Origin: Amorphophallus konjac
Lineage: Eukaryota; Streptophyta; Magnoliopsida; Alismatales; Araceae
Assembly (NCBI GenBank): GCA_022559845.1
Contig: CM040128.1
Coordinates: forward strand, 173,654,413 to 173,718,412
Direction: 5' to 3'
DNA length: 64,000 bases
Shown: one piece after another, positions 55,308 to 64,000 of the stretch
How positions within the stretch are numbered: the first letter of the stretch is position 1
Layout: each line of letters begins with the position of its first letter
Program-made: the position numbers and the translations under genes
The notes under the pieces: generated by a model
Told to the model about the DNA's origin: nothing
Database searches by the model: none
Seen by the model: the letters and a program-made list of their open reading frames with translations, nothing else

Positions 55308-57805
55308 TTATTGATAAAAAGTTCTGAGGTTTACGGAATTCTAGGTGCGTGGAAGTTCTCTCCCCTCCAAGGTCGATAGCCTATATGCCCCTTTATCCAG
55401 CACTTCCGCCACCCAATATGGGCCTTCCCAGTTTGGGGTCAGCTTCCCTTCAGTAGCTCTAGGGTCGACGACACTGGCGCGATGCAACACGAGGTCTCCA
55501 GGAAGGAAACGATGCTCCTTGACTCGAGCATTGTAGTACTACGTCAGCCATTGTTGATAGGTAATTAGCCTTATCTGAGTGCGGTCCCTTTCTTCCGTCA
55601 GTAGGCCCGAGTTTTCTCGCAGCGTTTGATTATTCTGTGCTTTGACAAACTAGCTGACTCTTAGCGACGGGTTAGAGATCTTGACTGGGATGATGACCTT
55701 AGTTCTGTAAGCTAAGTGGAAAGACGTCTCTCCTGCGGCAGTCCGAGCAATGGTCCTGTGTGCCCACAAAACACTCAGGATGGAATCTACCCACGACTCG
55801 CCTGCTTGCTCGAGGCGGGTCTTGATGCCATGAAGAAGAGTCCGATTGGCGTTCTCCACTAAGCCATTAGTTTGGGGATGGTCTACTAAAGTGTAATGGT
55901 TGCATATCCTCATCTCCGAGCACTTCTCTTGGAAGATAGCGTTGTTAAATTGCCTGCCGTTGTCAATGGTGAGAACGCGCGGAATCCCAAACCGATAGAT
56001 GACGTTGCGCAAGATGAACTTCCAGGTTGCCTCACCCGTGATCTTTCCCAAGGGTTCTGCCTCGACCCATTTGGTGAAGTAGTCAATGGCGATGATGAGA
56101 AATTTCTTCCTTCCTTGGGCTTTTTGGAATGGGCCGAGTATATCTACCCCCTACCGAGCAAATGGGCAAGGCTCCATCAGGGAATGAAGCTGTGTTGCTG
56201 GCTGGTGGTGTAAGGGCGCAAATTTTTGGCATTGGGGACAGCTCTGTACGTAGTTGAGGTAATCCTACTGCAGGGTGGACCACCAATACCCGTGCTGAAT
56301 AAGACTTCTAGTGAGTGCTCACCCTCCTATGTGATTGCCGCAGAGGCCCTCGTGGACCTCGCAGATTGCCTGCTTGGCTTCGGTAAGAAACAAACACTTT
56401 AGCAGTGGTGCAGAGAGTGACCGTCTGAACAGGCGCCAGTCAAGGATCGTGAAGTGCGCTGCTCATGCTCGCACTCGGCGAGCCTCTGAGCGGTCATCAT
56501 GGAGATGCTGGCGCAGGAGATAGTCGAGAATAGGGTCCATCCATGACGGTTCGTAATTGACGGTGTCCACCTGGAGCTCATGTTCTTCAATGATCGACAC
56601 CCATAACTCCTCCACCAATATCGCCCTCGAGTTCGCGACAGAAGTGGAGGACGCCAAATGGGAGAGAGCGTTGGCCCCGACGTTTTCTGCTCTTGGGATA
56701 TGGACCACCTCAAAGCGGAAGAAGCTTGAGGACGTCTCCTTTGTCTTTTGAAGGTACTTAATCATGGCTGGTTCTCGGGCCTCGAACTCTCTGCGGACTT
56801 GGCTAGCAACGAGCAAGGAATCACTATAGACCTGGAGGTTGACCGCTTCGAGATGTTTTGCCATAGCGGAGGTCAGACAACAAGGCTTCATACTCGGCCA
56901 CATTATTCATGGCAGGAAGTTGAAATGCAGGGCGTACTGCAGCTCCACTCCTTCTGGCTACAGGAGGACCAAGCCTACCCCGCTCCCACTCGCGCAGGAT
57001 GACCTATCCACGTAGAGCTCCCAAGTAGGCATGGAGGGTTGCTCTGACACTTCTTCATCGGGGAGAGTGCACTCAACGATAAAGTCCGCTAGCGCTTGGG
57101 CTTTGATGGTCGTCCTTGGGCGAAAATTGATGTCGAATTCTCCCAGCTAAATGGCCCACTTGACGAGCCTCCCCAAGGCATCGGGGTTTTGAAGGATTTG
57201 GCGTAGAGGCTAGTCAGTGAGGACCGTGATAGCATGGGAGAGAAGTTATGGTCGCAATTTACGTGCGGCTGTCACCAGGGTGAGCACGGATTTTTTAGTT
57301 CGTGAGTACCAGAAGTCGGGGCCTTGAAGAGCTTGGCTCACATAGTAGACTAGCTTCATGGTCTTTTCATCTTCTCGGGTGAGCACTGTGCTCAACGTGC
57401 TCGGCGTCACGGACAGGTATAGGAGCAGCTGTTCCCCGCTACGAGGTTTGGAGAGGATCGAAGGCGAGGAGAGGTACCTCTTCAGGTCCTTAAAGGCCTA
57501 TTCACATTCCTTATCCCAATCCACCCGTCCCCTCCTCTCCGACGACTTATTGGCTTGCTTAATGTGCCGGAAGAAGGGGGGCACCTCTTAGCAGCTTTGG
57601 ACAAGAACCGGGTGAGGGTTGCTACTCGACCGGTGAGGCATTGCACGTCCCTTATCCGCTCTGGTCGTCTCATCTCCAACACCGCTCGAATTTGGTCAGG
57701 ATTCGTTTCGATTCCCGGTGGGTCACCAGGAAACTAAGAAACTTACCCGACCTGACTCTAGCGTACGCTTGTTTGGGTTGAGCTTCATATTGTACCTTCA
57801 GAGCG
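55308..57805 (-). pseudogene. Tat-2 pol: RT end, RNase H, second RNase H, integrase
   Basis: Minus strand, several frames. From 57805 leftward: RT C-terminal part (RYNMKLNPNKR, later ERIRDVQCLTGRVATLTRFL); conventional RNase H (LVYYVSQALQGPDFWYSRTK); second RNase H (LEAVNLQVYSDSLLVASQV, then VVHIPRAENVGANALSHLAS); integrase core (RFGIPRVLTIDNGRQFNN, TLVDHPQTNGLVENANR); and C-terminal GKLTPNWEGPYWVAEVLD, then KGAYRLSTLEGRELPRT, ending at a TAA near 55308. The dual RNase H identifies the Tat lineage. Many stops and frameshifts make it long dead. It ends at 57805-57809, where an LTR is inserted. Confidence 0.8.
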
Positions 57806-57809
57806 TTGC

Positions 57810-59300
57810 TGTAGCACCCCTGGTACTTTTCTAGAATTTTTCAGAAATGAAAAAAGAATTGTTTAAGCATTTAATATGCTTAAAGAGTTAAATGGGCTAA
57901 TTAAGTTAAAGCGTTTTGATTAAAGGCCCAGCTATTAACTAGATGATTGTGCTCACTTAAAATGGACCATAAAACCTAAACCTAAACCTTTTGGCCCAAG
58001 CCCAACCTTTAAACACGTATTAGGGAAAGGTTCCCTAATCAAGATAAGAAGATAAGGGAGAAATCTGGATAAATCTTAAATTTTGGAGAGATGGACCAGG
58101 TCGCGGTCTATCGCACGACCGCTACTTGAAGGTAGCGATCGAGTCCTCAACCGCGACCTGCTTTCGAAAACGGAAAGAGATATAACTCGAAAAGCTCAAA
58201 TTTTTATCCATTAGATGGCCGTGATTCGATGTGATCTATAGTGGAAACCTACCCTGGACTCTTAGGGGATCGACTTGACACCCCATAGGACTCCTAATTC
58301 GAACTAAAATCCTAACCCTAGGTTGTTCCCTGTAAATAAGACCCAGAACCTCTTGTGCGAGCCCTAGGTTTTGGATCGCGCGTAGCAGAGGTAAGACGTC
58401 ATCGTTTCAAGTTCTATCTTTAGAACTTTTTGTTCCTTTTAGCATCTCCTAACGTCCCCCAAATTTTCATGTTAGGAGAACAAGCAACTCAGGAGTTAGG
58501 GTGTGCGGAAGTTGTTGTTTCTACGCAGGACGCGCGGGAACGAGAGCTCCCTTCCGACGAGGAATTCAAAGTCTAGGATCAACCCCTGAGGTAGGTTGTC
58601 TCATGACCAACTTAAACATCATGTTAGGAATAAAAGCCCTCTATCCTTGCTTGTTTTCATGCATCATGCATGGAGTATTTCACGTTTTACCATGACTGTG
58701 CAATAGAGCTTCTAGTTCATGCTGTCCCTGTCATATTAACTAGAAAGATAATAACTTTTGCTTGTTATTTACTTCTCCATGCGTTATTCCCATGCTAACA
58801 TGCTGTCCCTTTCAGTTTTACCTAGTTTGAATGTTGATTAGCCATAGAAAAGGGTCCTACAAAGGTCGGTGTTGTCTCTGTTTCACGATAGAGTGATAGC
58901 GGTCGACTCAGGAGCCGCAACTTAAAGTCGTGGATGCCCGATCAACCGCTACCTTACCAGATAGTGGTCTAGGTGAAACAGTGATCTGACCTCTATTTAC
59001 ACCAACCAGAGATCAGATCAAGCTTTACGTTTTACTGTTATATATAGTAGTATCTGCACCGTATTTCGTGCTATTTATGTTTCCTGTTATACCATGTTTT
59101 TAAAAGGTTGCTATTTTATTCCATATCATGGTTTAAAAGGGTTAGTTTCAACATATGCTAATTTCACATCAAAACCCTATAGTTTTGAACTTAAGTAATT
59201 TTTATTTTTAACTTCTTACATATCAGTTCTCTGTTTGACACGTTCCTTCTCATCTTTATTTCCTGTCATAGTTATTGGTTCATAGCCCGTACTCTGGTAC
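57810..59300 (+). repeat. LTR-like sequence inserted in Tat-2 RT
   Basis: Begins TGTAGCACCCCTGG, a common Ty3 LTR start. It has a possible promoter CTGTAAATAAGACCC near 58326, then a splice-donor-like AGAGGTAAGAC near 58388. GTTGC precedes it (57805-57809) and recurs at 59301-59305, which would make a 1491-bp solo LTR. However, the end reads GGTAC rather than CA, so the right boundary is tentative. No coding. Confidence 0.45.
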
Positions 59301-59554
59301 GTTGCTATTAGTCACTTGCACATAATAGGAAAATCTTCTTGCATATATAGAGCAAAGGTAAAAAGCTTTTGGCGGGAATATGTAAAACATGGGCTCCGAA
59401 ATTCTGTTGATTTTGCCATTTTTTCCATTTGTCCACGTGGCAGGAGGGAAAATTCTTCTCAAAAATCTTCCTAGGAGTTGCCAGCATCTTTGGATCACGT
59501 GCCAAGATGATTGGGCTTCGAAGACATGTGACTGGCTTGAGTCTTCCACGACCT

Positions 59555-59945
59555 TGGCTATTTGTCAGCCTTGACAACCTATTTTTCACCCTTAATGTCC
59601 ATTTGTCGACCCCACATAGTCATTTGTCACCCTTAGCCCGCATGAGCTGTCACCTTTAAAGTTTTTCTGCCTTGCGGGTCCATTGGTCACGGCTGGCATC
59701 TATTTGTCACCGTTAAGAGCTATTTGTCACCCTTAGCCGGCCATTTGTTATCACTATTCGACATTTGTTGCCCTTGTTCGCTTGAGTATTTTTCTTTGTA
59801 AAACTACTCGTTGAGTCGACTCTTCTTCTAGCTTTTCTTCTTCTTAGCCCTTTTTCTCCCGTCCAAGCTATTTGTCACCTCCACTGACTTATTGGTCACC
59901 CTTATTCTTCATTTGTCACCCGCAGAGGTTCATTTGTCACCCCTA
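59555..59945. repeat. Dispersed CATTTGTCACCC motif array
   Basis: About 13 copies of (C/T)ATTTGTCACCC with one or two substitutions, irregularly spaced at 20-30 bp with one larger gap (59770-59865). Confidence 0.75.
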
Positions 59946-60134
59946 TTCGCTTATGCTGGCGGGTTACTCTGGCGTCGACTCTATTCGCTTCTAGAGTCGA
60001 CTCCAAACCCCATTTTCTGCTGAACGAGAGGGTGCTTTTGAACTGGAGTTGGCTCTAAGTTCGACTCTTCTTCTTAACACTTCTTCTTACCCATTTTTCA
60101 CATTCGTTCAAGGTTGGCATGTTGAACTGCTGCG

Positions 60135-60332
60135 TTGACCTTGAATGTTGCCTGTTGACTCTAGGGCTTGACTGCGTTGACTCTAGTACTTCTTGCCTCT
60201 GCTTGACAGCTTCACTGCTACGTTGACTTTGGATATGCTGCGTTGACCTCCTCCTTCACACAATATTCTCATAGCTTATTTCTTGGCTTTATTGCAGTCT
60301 GTCCAAGTCGACTTGACCTTCTCCATGTTGAC
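60135..60332. repeat. Cluster of nine TTGAC (W-box core) motifs
   Basis: TTGAC at about 60135, 60155, 60168, 60177, 60203, 60223, 60243, 60313 and 60328, several within CGTTGAC(C/T). Confidence 0.7.
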
Positions 60333-60620
60333 TTGTGTCTTGCTTCTTAACAACATCAGCTTCACACTCTCAACTGTGCTTATGCACATGACATTATCAA
60401 AACCATTAACACAATGAAATAACTCAGAAGTGGGTCATCAAGGTCATAACATAATCAAGACATAAAATCTATGCACCAAAACCAATGCACCAATGCACCA
60501 AAGCACTGATTCATAGATGAGTCATAGTCGTTGACATCATCAAGAATATGAAACCCATTCACTGACTCATGATGACTCGTAGTGTTTGACATCATCAAAA
60601 TCACAGGGACACAACTCCAA

Positions 60621-61624
60621 GAACTACAATAGGAGGCGGGGCCCACATGCTAGGGAGTTGGACAGCGTGGAGGATCCTCCGAGAAGCCTCCGCCAATGGA
60701 CATGTTGGAAGATCCTCTCGGACCTCGAGCGTGCTCGGTGCCCGAGAGTGGGGGGGCTAGTGAGGAGGGTAAAACCCGCTAGGCCCATCGTGGCCCACCA
60801 GCATTGGGCCCATTCAACCTGGTCCGGTTAGGATCAAAGCAGACCGATCAATAGCCTATGGCCCAAAACCTGATGACCTAATAAAGGCATATCGAGGATT
60901 CTCCAGTCCACAAGAGGCATTGATGTGGGTGCCCCAGGTGTCAGATGACTCTCCAACAACCGAACGTTGCTCCCACCATTATAGGCCTCTTCTCCGACAG
61001 GGACGAGGTCACACCCACTATGCTAGGATCCTCGTCTCGAGGCCACACTTTCCGATTAAGCAAGAGCACAACGGGAAACTCCACCCATGATCAAGGAGGT
61101 GTTATCCCATGACTTACGTCTTTCCCTGTCAAGAAACAAATCTTCATCGCTAGGGTGACCTATATAAATAGGCCTCTGGTCAGACAGCAGAAAAAACACA
61201 CGAGGAGAGAGACACACACACATAGAGGAAGAGATACCCAGACATAAGGATATAATCAGACACACGCAGAGGAAAATGAGAGATATAAGAAGAAGGAAGG
61301 CTCCGAGCACGTCCCGCGCCTAGGGAGCACTCTCTGAGCACTCGCTGGATGCGGAGAGCATCTCCAGGAACCGGTCTCCCGCTCTGAGGCCTGATTACTC
61401 TACTCTCACGCGCTCTCTCTCTCTCTCTCTCATACTGTTCTCCACCTCGGCGTGATCCTGACTTAAGATCAGAGGGTTGTCCCCTGGAGTAACATCCATA
61501 GCTCCTTCTGACACCATCTTTCTAGTGCTTGCAAGCTTTCACGGAAGACTGGACGTCCTTCCCCAACTAAACAAATCTTAAAAGTGTGACACGGGATCTG
61601 AGAGATCATTTTCCCATCTCTACA
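60621..61624 (+). repeat. Tat-2-type LTR (60739-61624) with a short 3' internal tail, plus orientation
   Basis: The LTR runs from TGCCCGAGAGTGGGGG at 60739 to CCATCTCTACA at 61624 (886 bp). It is collinear with the Tat-2 3' LTR. The 118 bp before it (with GATCCTCCGAGAAGCC) resemble the region before that LTR, so this is probably the 3' end of a truncated element. No target duplication found. A (TC)n run lies at 61411-61430. Confidence 0.65.
61161..61170 (+). promoter_or_regulatory. TATA box of the plus-strand Tat-2-type LTR
   Basis: CCTATATAAATAGGCC, in the same orientation as the L12-like gene 0.9 kb downstream. Confidence 0.6.
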
Positions 61625-62086
61625 CTTGTTATTGAGATGTATTTTTAAATATATATTTTCTTTTGTAACAATCATAATAGGATTCTAGTTGAAATTTAAA
61701 ATCTAAATTAAGACTAAGGAGTTATTTTAAATGACACTTTAATTTGGGATTTTAAAATTTATTAAAATCACAATTGTGCATGCTGAAATCACTTAATAAG
61801 ATATTGGGAAATGTTCACATGATGCCGGCACCATGGCTATTAGCCATGGTGCCGGCATCTGGGCCCTTAAATGTATGGGAGATGATCTCTTTTTATGATG
61901 ACCTCATGTATTTAAGGGCCCAGATGCCGGCACCATGTTAAGACAAATTTCACATCCAAACTTTTCCCTCCTTCCTTTCCGGTCTTCGGATGGCGCCATT
62001 AATAACGAAAGCCGATCCGGTAGAGGCATCTTAAAACCCTATCTCCGAGGGGAGAGGAGAGGAGAGGAGACCAGAGGTTTCCCGAG
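61625..62086 (+). other. Upstream region of the L12-like gene
   Basis: AT-rich to about 61815, then the foldback (next entry), then a GC-richer 5' UTR-like stretch with a GGAGA run (62049-62070). No convincing core promoter of its own. Confidence 0.5.
61821..61937. repeat. Double foldback (nested perfect inverted repeats)
   Basis: Arm 1 (61821-61837, GATGCCGGCACCATGGC) pairs perfectly with 61843-61859 around a 5-base loop. Positions 61845-61872 pair perfectly over 28 bases with 61910-61937 around 37 bases. The central arm can therefore pair with either side. The GATGCCGGCACCATG block occurs three times. Confidence 0.9.
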
Positions 62087-62638
62087 ATGCTCCTTCCAGC
62101 GCCAACCAGAGCTCCGGCGCGCACCCTCCTCCATCGCTTCTTCTCCCTCCATGCTTCTTCCAGGGTGCCCCCGCCCTCCTCCTCTTCCTCTTCTGTCCAG
62201 TACTCCTCTAGCACCGCCACCGAGACGCGGACGTAGAAGCTCGAGCGGATCGCCGACGAGCTCCTCGACCTCAACAAGCTTGAGCGGCACGACTACGCCG
62301 TCCTTTTTCGCATCAAGCTCGGCCTCAACCGGTGGGGACCCACCGGCATGGCAGTAGCGGGGCCGTCCTCCAGCGTGAGCGGGGAGGGGGCGAAGGGCGC
62401 GGCGGCGGCGGCATCGTCGGAGAAGTCAACCTTCGACGTGAAGCTGGAGAAGTTCGACGCGACGGCGAAGATAAAGGTGATCAAGGAGGTGAGGGGGTTC
62501 ACTGACCTGGGGCTGAAGGAGGCGAAGGATCTGGTGGAGAAGGCCCCCGTGGTGGTGAAGAAGCAGGTCACCAAGGAAGAGGCGGAGCAGATCGCCGCGA
62601 AGCTGAAGGAGGTCGGCGCCACGGTTGTCCTGGAGTGA
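62087..62638 (+). pseudogene. Mitochondrial-type ribosomal protein L7/L12 (bL12) gene with premature TAG
   Basis: A single intronless frame of 183 codons. Residues 1-45 are Arg/Ser-rich and acid-poor, like a mitochondrial presequence (MLLPAPTRAPARTLLHRFF, then a Ser run). Residues 51-80 match the L12 N-terminal dimerisation/L10-binding region ([19 protein letters not shown]). Residues about 112-183 are the L12 C-terminal domain that contacts translation factors ([20 protein letters not shown], then [14 protein letters not shown], then [16 protein letters not shown]). Codon 50 is TAG (62234-62236), where relatives have Gln. From the Met at 62348, 96 residues with the intact C-terminal domain remain open. 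There is no other lesion, so the change is recent, a sequencing error, or tolerated by internal initiation. No poly(A) tail is seen to suggest a retrocopy. Confidence 0.8.
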
Positions 62639-63612
62639 TATTTTTGAGGTTGGTAATGTAAGAGCGAGAAAGCGCTATCAATTGTTAGACTCTTTTTTTT
62701 TTGCTACTATTATTGTCAGTGATGATTCCTACAGTGTATCACTTGAGCAGCTCTGTTCATGTCTCCTTTGTCTGAATGTCGAAAGCATGAATCCTCATTG
62801 TTAACAATAGAAATTTTATCTATTTATTTTGGGCTTAGATCAACTGCAAATGAACTGGACGAACTTGAACTGATCCTTAGCTTTGTGTCACTAACATCAC
62901 AAAAGAAATTTCTCGGAATCTTTGCTGTAGCAAACAATATCAAGTGAAGAATGCCATAACTTTGAACTAGTTTTTTGATTTTTAATAGAGGTTGTTCTTT
63001 AGCCTTGTGTCACTAACATCACCCCCAACCCAACCACGCATGCAAAACAAATGTTTTATAACATTAATCAGATAATTCAATTGGATTGAAGTATATCCAG
63101 TCATTGGTCAAAGGTTCTAATACAAAATGGAACCCTTTCTTGAAGTCAAATGGCAGGAGACTCTAATGCAGTCAAATAGTTGGAGGAAAGACTAAATCAT
63201 TATCAGTGAACATGCAAGATTTTTTAGGAATTTGATCAGGAATAACAGCATGATAGAACTTGTTACAACTGGACTTCTTTATGTGTGCACTAATTAACGG
63301 TACTTTAGTCTATGTCCATATTCTAGAATTATGGTGGTTAAAGGATTATTGAGAGTGGTCTCAGATACATCGTAGAGATGGTAATGATAGTTGCCTAGGG
63401 AAAAGGAAACAGGATATTCATATTTGAACTGGGTTGCTAAGGCATGAACCATGATAGTTACCTAGGGAAAAAGAGGCGGGATATTCAGATTTGAATTGGG
63501 TTGCTAAGGCATGAACAGAGGCCCAGGCAAAGTCCCAGGGCAAGAATCTTTCTTGGATTCTTCTCCCTGCAAATCTTTTGCAGGCAATCACACTCCTAAA
63601 GGAATGATGGGC
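62639..63612. other. Downstream of the L12-like gene, non-coding
   Basis: 3' flank with a T-run (62691-62701). TTAGC(T/C)TTGTGTCACTAAC is repeated at 62877 and 62999 (about 25 bp, dispersed duplicate). No ORF of substance. Confidence 0.6.
63384..63516. repeat. 67-bp tandem duplication, two units
   Basis: ATGATAGTTGCCTAGGG through GGTTGCTAAGGCATGAAC starts at 63384 and again at 63451, with a handful of substitutions. Confidence 0.85.
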
Positions 63613-63615
63613 TAA

Positions 63616-63902
63616 GGCCCCGTTTGAGAATGGAGTTTGCTTCTCCATTCTCTGAAAAATCTACCCACCGTACAAATCTCTGACTAATTGAAGATTTGTA
63701 ATCATTTAAAATCTCCAAAATCCTCTCAACACTTGCTTCTCCAGATTCACAATCGGAGGCCCACTTTGTTCCTGTACTCTCTTTCCTCAAAATTTTCTCC
63801 CAACTCAAAAACTGAGACACATGTTGAACGTTCGGTAGAAATTAACAACTGTCAGAGCTTTGAGCTCAAAAGTCAAGGCTGAAACACTTCCCGAACGCGG
63901 CC
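63616..63902. mobile_element. Tourist-like MITE (287 bp)
   Basis: Terminal inverted repeats GGCCCCGTTTGAGAA and TTCCCGAACGCGGCC (12 of 15 positions pair). TAA flanks both sides (63613-63615 and 63903-63905), as expected for PIF/Harbinger-derived MITEs. No coding capacity. Confidence 0.75.
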
Positions 63903-64000
63903 TAAGGCTTGAAGCCTCATATTTTTACGTGTACAACCTTGTTAATGGGACTATTCTAGGCTGGCAGAGTTTTGCTACACTATATGAGGAGATAAAGGAG
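63903..64000. other. Right end of window
   Basis: Apart from the MITE target duplication I see nothing in this stretch. Confidence 0.5.

Larger units (their letters stand above)
14241..57809 (-). mobile_element. Tat-2: decayed Tat-lineage Ty3 element, host of later insertions
   Basis: The pieces, from 3' to 5' of the element, are LTR (14241-15189), antisense-coding region (15190-16159 and 17728-18389), tandem-repeat block (18390-18523, 22350-22402, 54935-55245) and pol (55308-57805). The pieces belong together because each insertion between them carries its own target-site duplication, and the host sequence becomes continuous once insertions are removed. This is clearest in the repeat block, where an interrupted unit rejoins exactly. 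The 5' half (most of RT, protease, gag, 5' LTR) is missing past 57805. Confidence 0.7.
59301..60620 (-). repeat. SIRE-like copia LTR, minus orientation, approximate ends
   Basis: The minus strand near 60605 reads TGTGATTTTGATGATGTC, the SIRE-type LTR start also seen at 16178. The interior has GAGTCGACTC palindromes (59812, 59970-60005), a CATTTGTCACCC array and a TTGAC cluster. The left end is not resolved. Confidence 0.5.

Noticed and set aside
57810..59305. Clean solo LTR bounded by GTTGC
   Set aside because: The flanking five bases match, but the putative end reads GGTAC rather than CA, and the sequence beyond 59305 does not continue the RT of Tat-2. Kept only as an LTR-like feature.
14241..61624. 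The LTRs at 14241 and 60739 as the two LTRs of one Tat-2 element
   Set aside because: They are in opposite orientations, so they cannot bound one element without an inversion, for which I see no other sign.
62039..62290. Minus-strand ORFs across the L12-like gene
   Set aside because: Shadows of the GC-rich L12 coding frame; low-complexity Arg/Glu/Gly composition.

Overview
The window is nuclear plant DNA, probably from a large-genome monocot. Nearly all of it is nested retrotransposons: Ty3/gypsy elements of the Tat and chromovirus lineages, SIRE-like Ty1/copia LTRs and one L1-type LINE. The only host-gene remnant I recognise is a mitochondrial ribosomal protein L12-like gene at the right end (62.09-62.64 kb). 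The monocot guess rests on the GC-rich L12 coding sequence and on general LTR style; it is inference.

Layout. (1) 1-9307, minus strand: a Tat-lineage element, Tat-1, running off the left edge (second RNase H, RT/RNase H, protease and G-patch, gag, leader, PBS, 5' LTR 7966-9307). It sits in the leader of another Ty3 element whose PBS and LTR start at 9863-9878. (2) 14241-57809, minus strand: the remains of a second Tat-type element, Tat-2. It keeps its 3' LTR (14241-15189), a region with plus-strand (antisense) coding traces, a tandem-repeat block and a decayed pol (55308-57805). Four LTR insertions split it: a solo copia-type LTR (16160-17722, TSD GAGCT), a solo chromovirus-type LTR (18524-22349, TSD CCATC/CCGTC) with another solo copia-type LTR inside it (20473-22098, TSD ATTCT), and chromovirus A (22403-54934, TSD ATCCA). 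(3) Chromovirus A has both LTRs, PBS, PPT and a gag-pol frame. That frame is split between 26470 and about 49684 by a compound insertion of related minus-strand elements. (4) The compound contains two copies (C and C') of an apparently non-autonomous chromodomain element, a truncated autonomous relative (D), four minus-strand LTRs and two plus-strand LTR fragments. (5) A nearly intact LINE (30931-36824) lies inside C, and the empty site is preserved in C'. Nesting is therefore at least four deep: Tat-2 > A > C > LINE. (6) 57810-61624 is LTR debris. It is followed by a perfect foldback, the L12-like gene with an in-frame TAG at codon 50, and a Tourist-like MITE.

How the parts relate. A and D carry the usual chromovirus gag, protease, RT, RNase H, integrase and chromodomain set. 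C and C' keep the LTR, PBS, PPT, a protease-like domain lacking the DSG triad, the integrase C-terminal GPF/Y module and the chromodomain. They lack gag, RT, RNase H and the integrase core, and carry about 350 residues I cannot assign. The simplest reading is that they were mobilised in trans by A/D-like partners while bringing their own chromatin-reading tail. I regard this as the most unusual item here.
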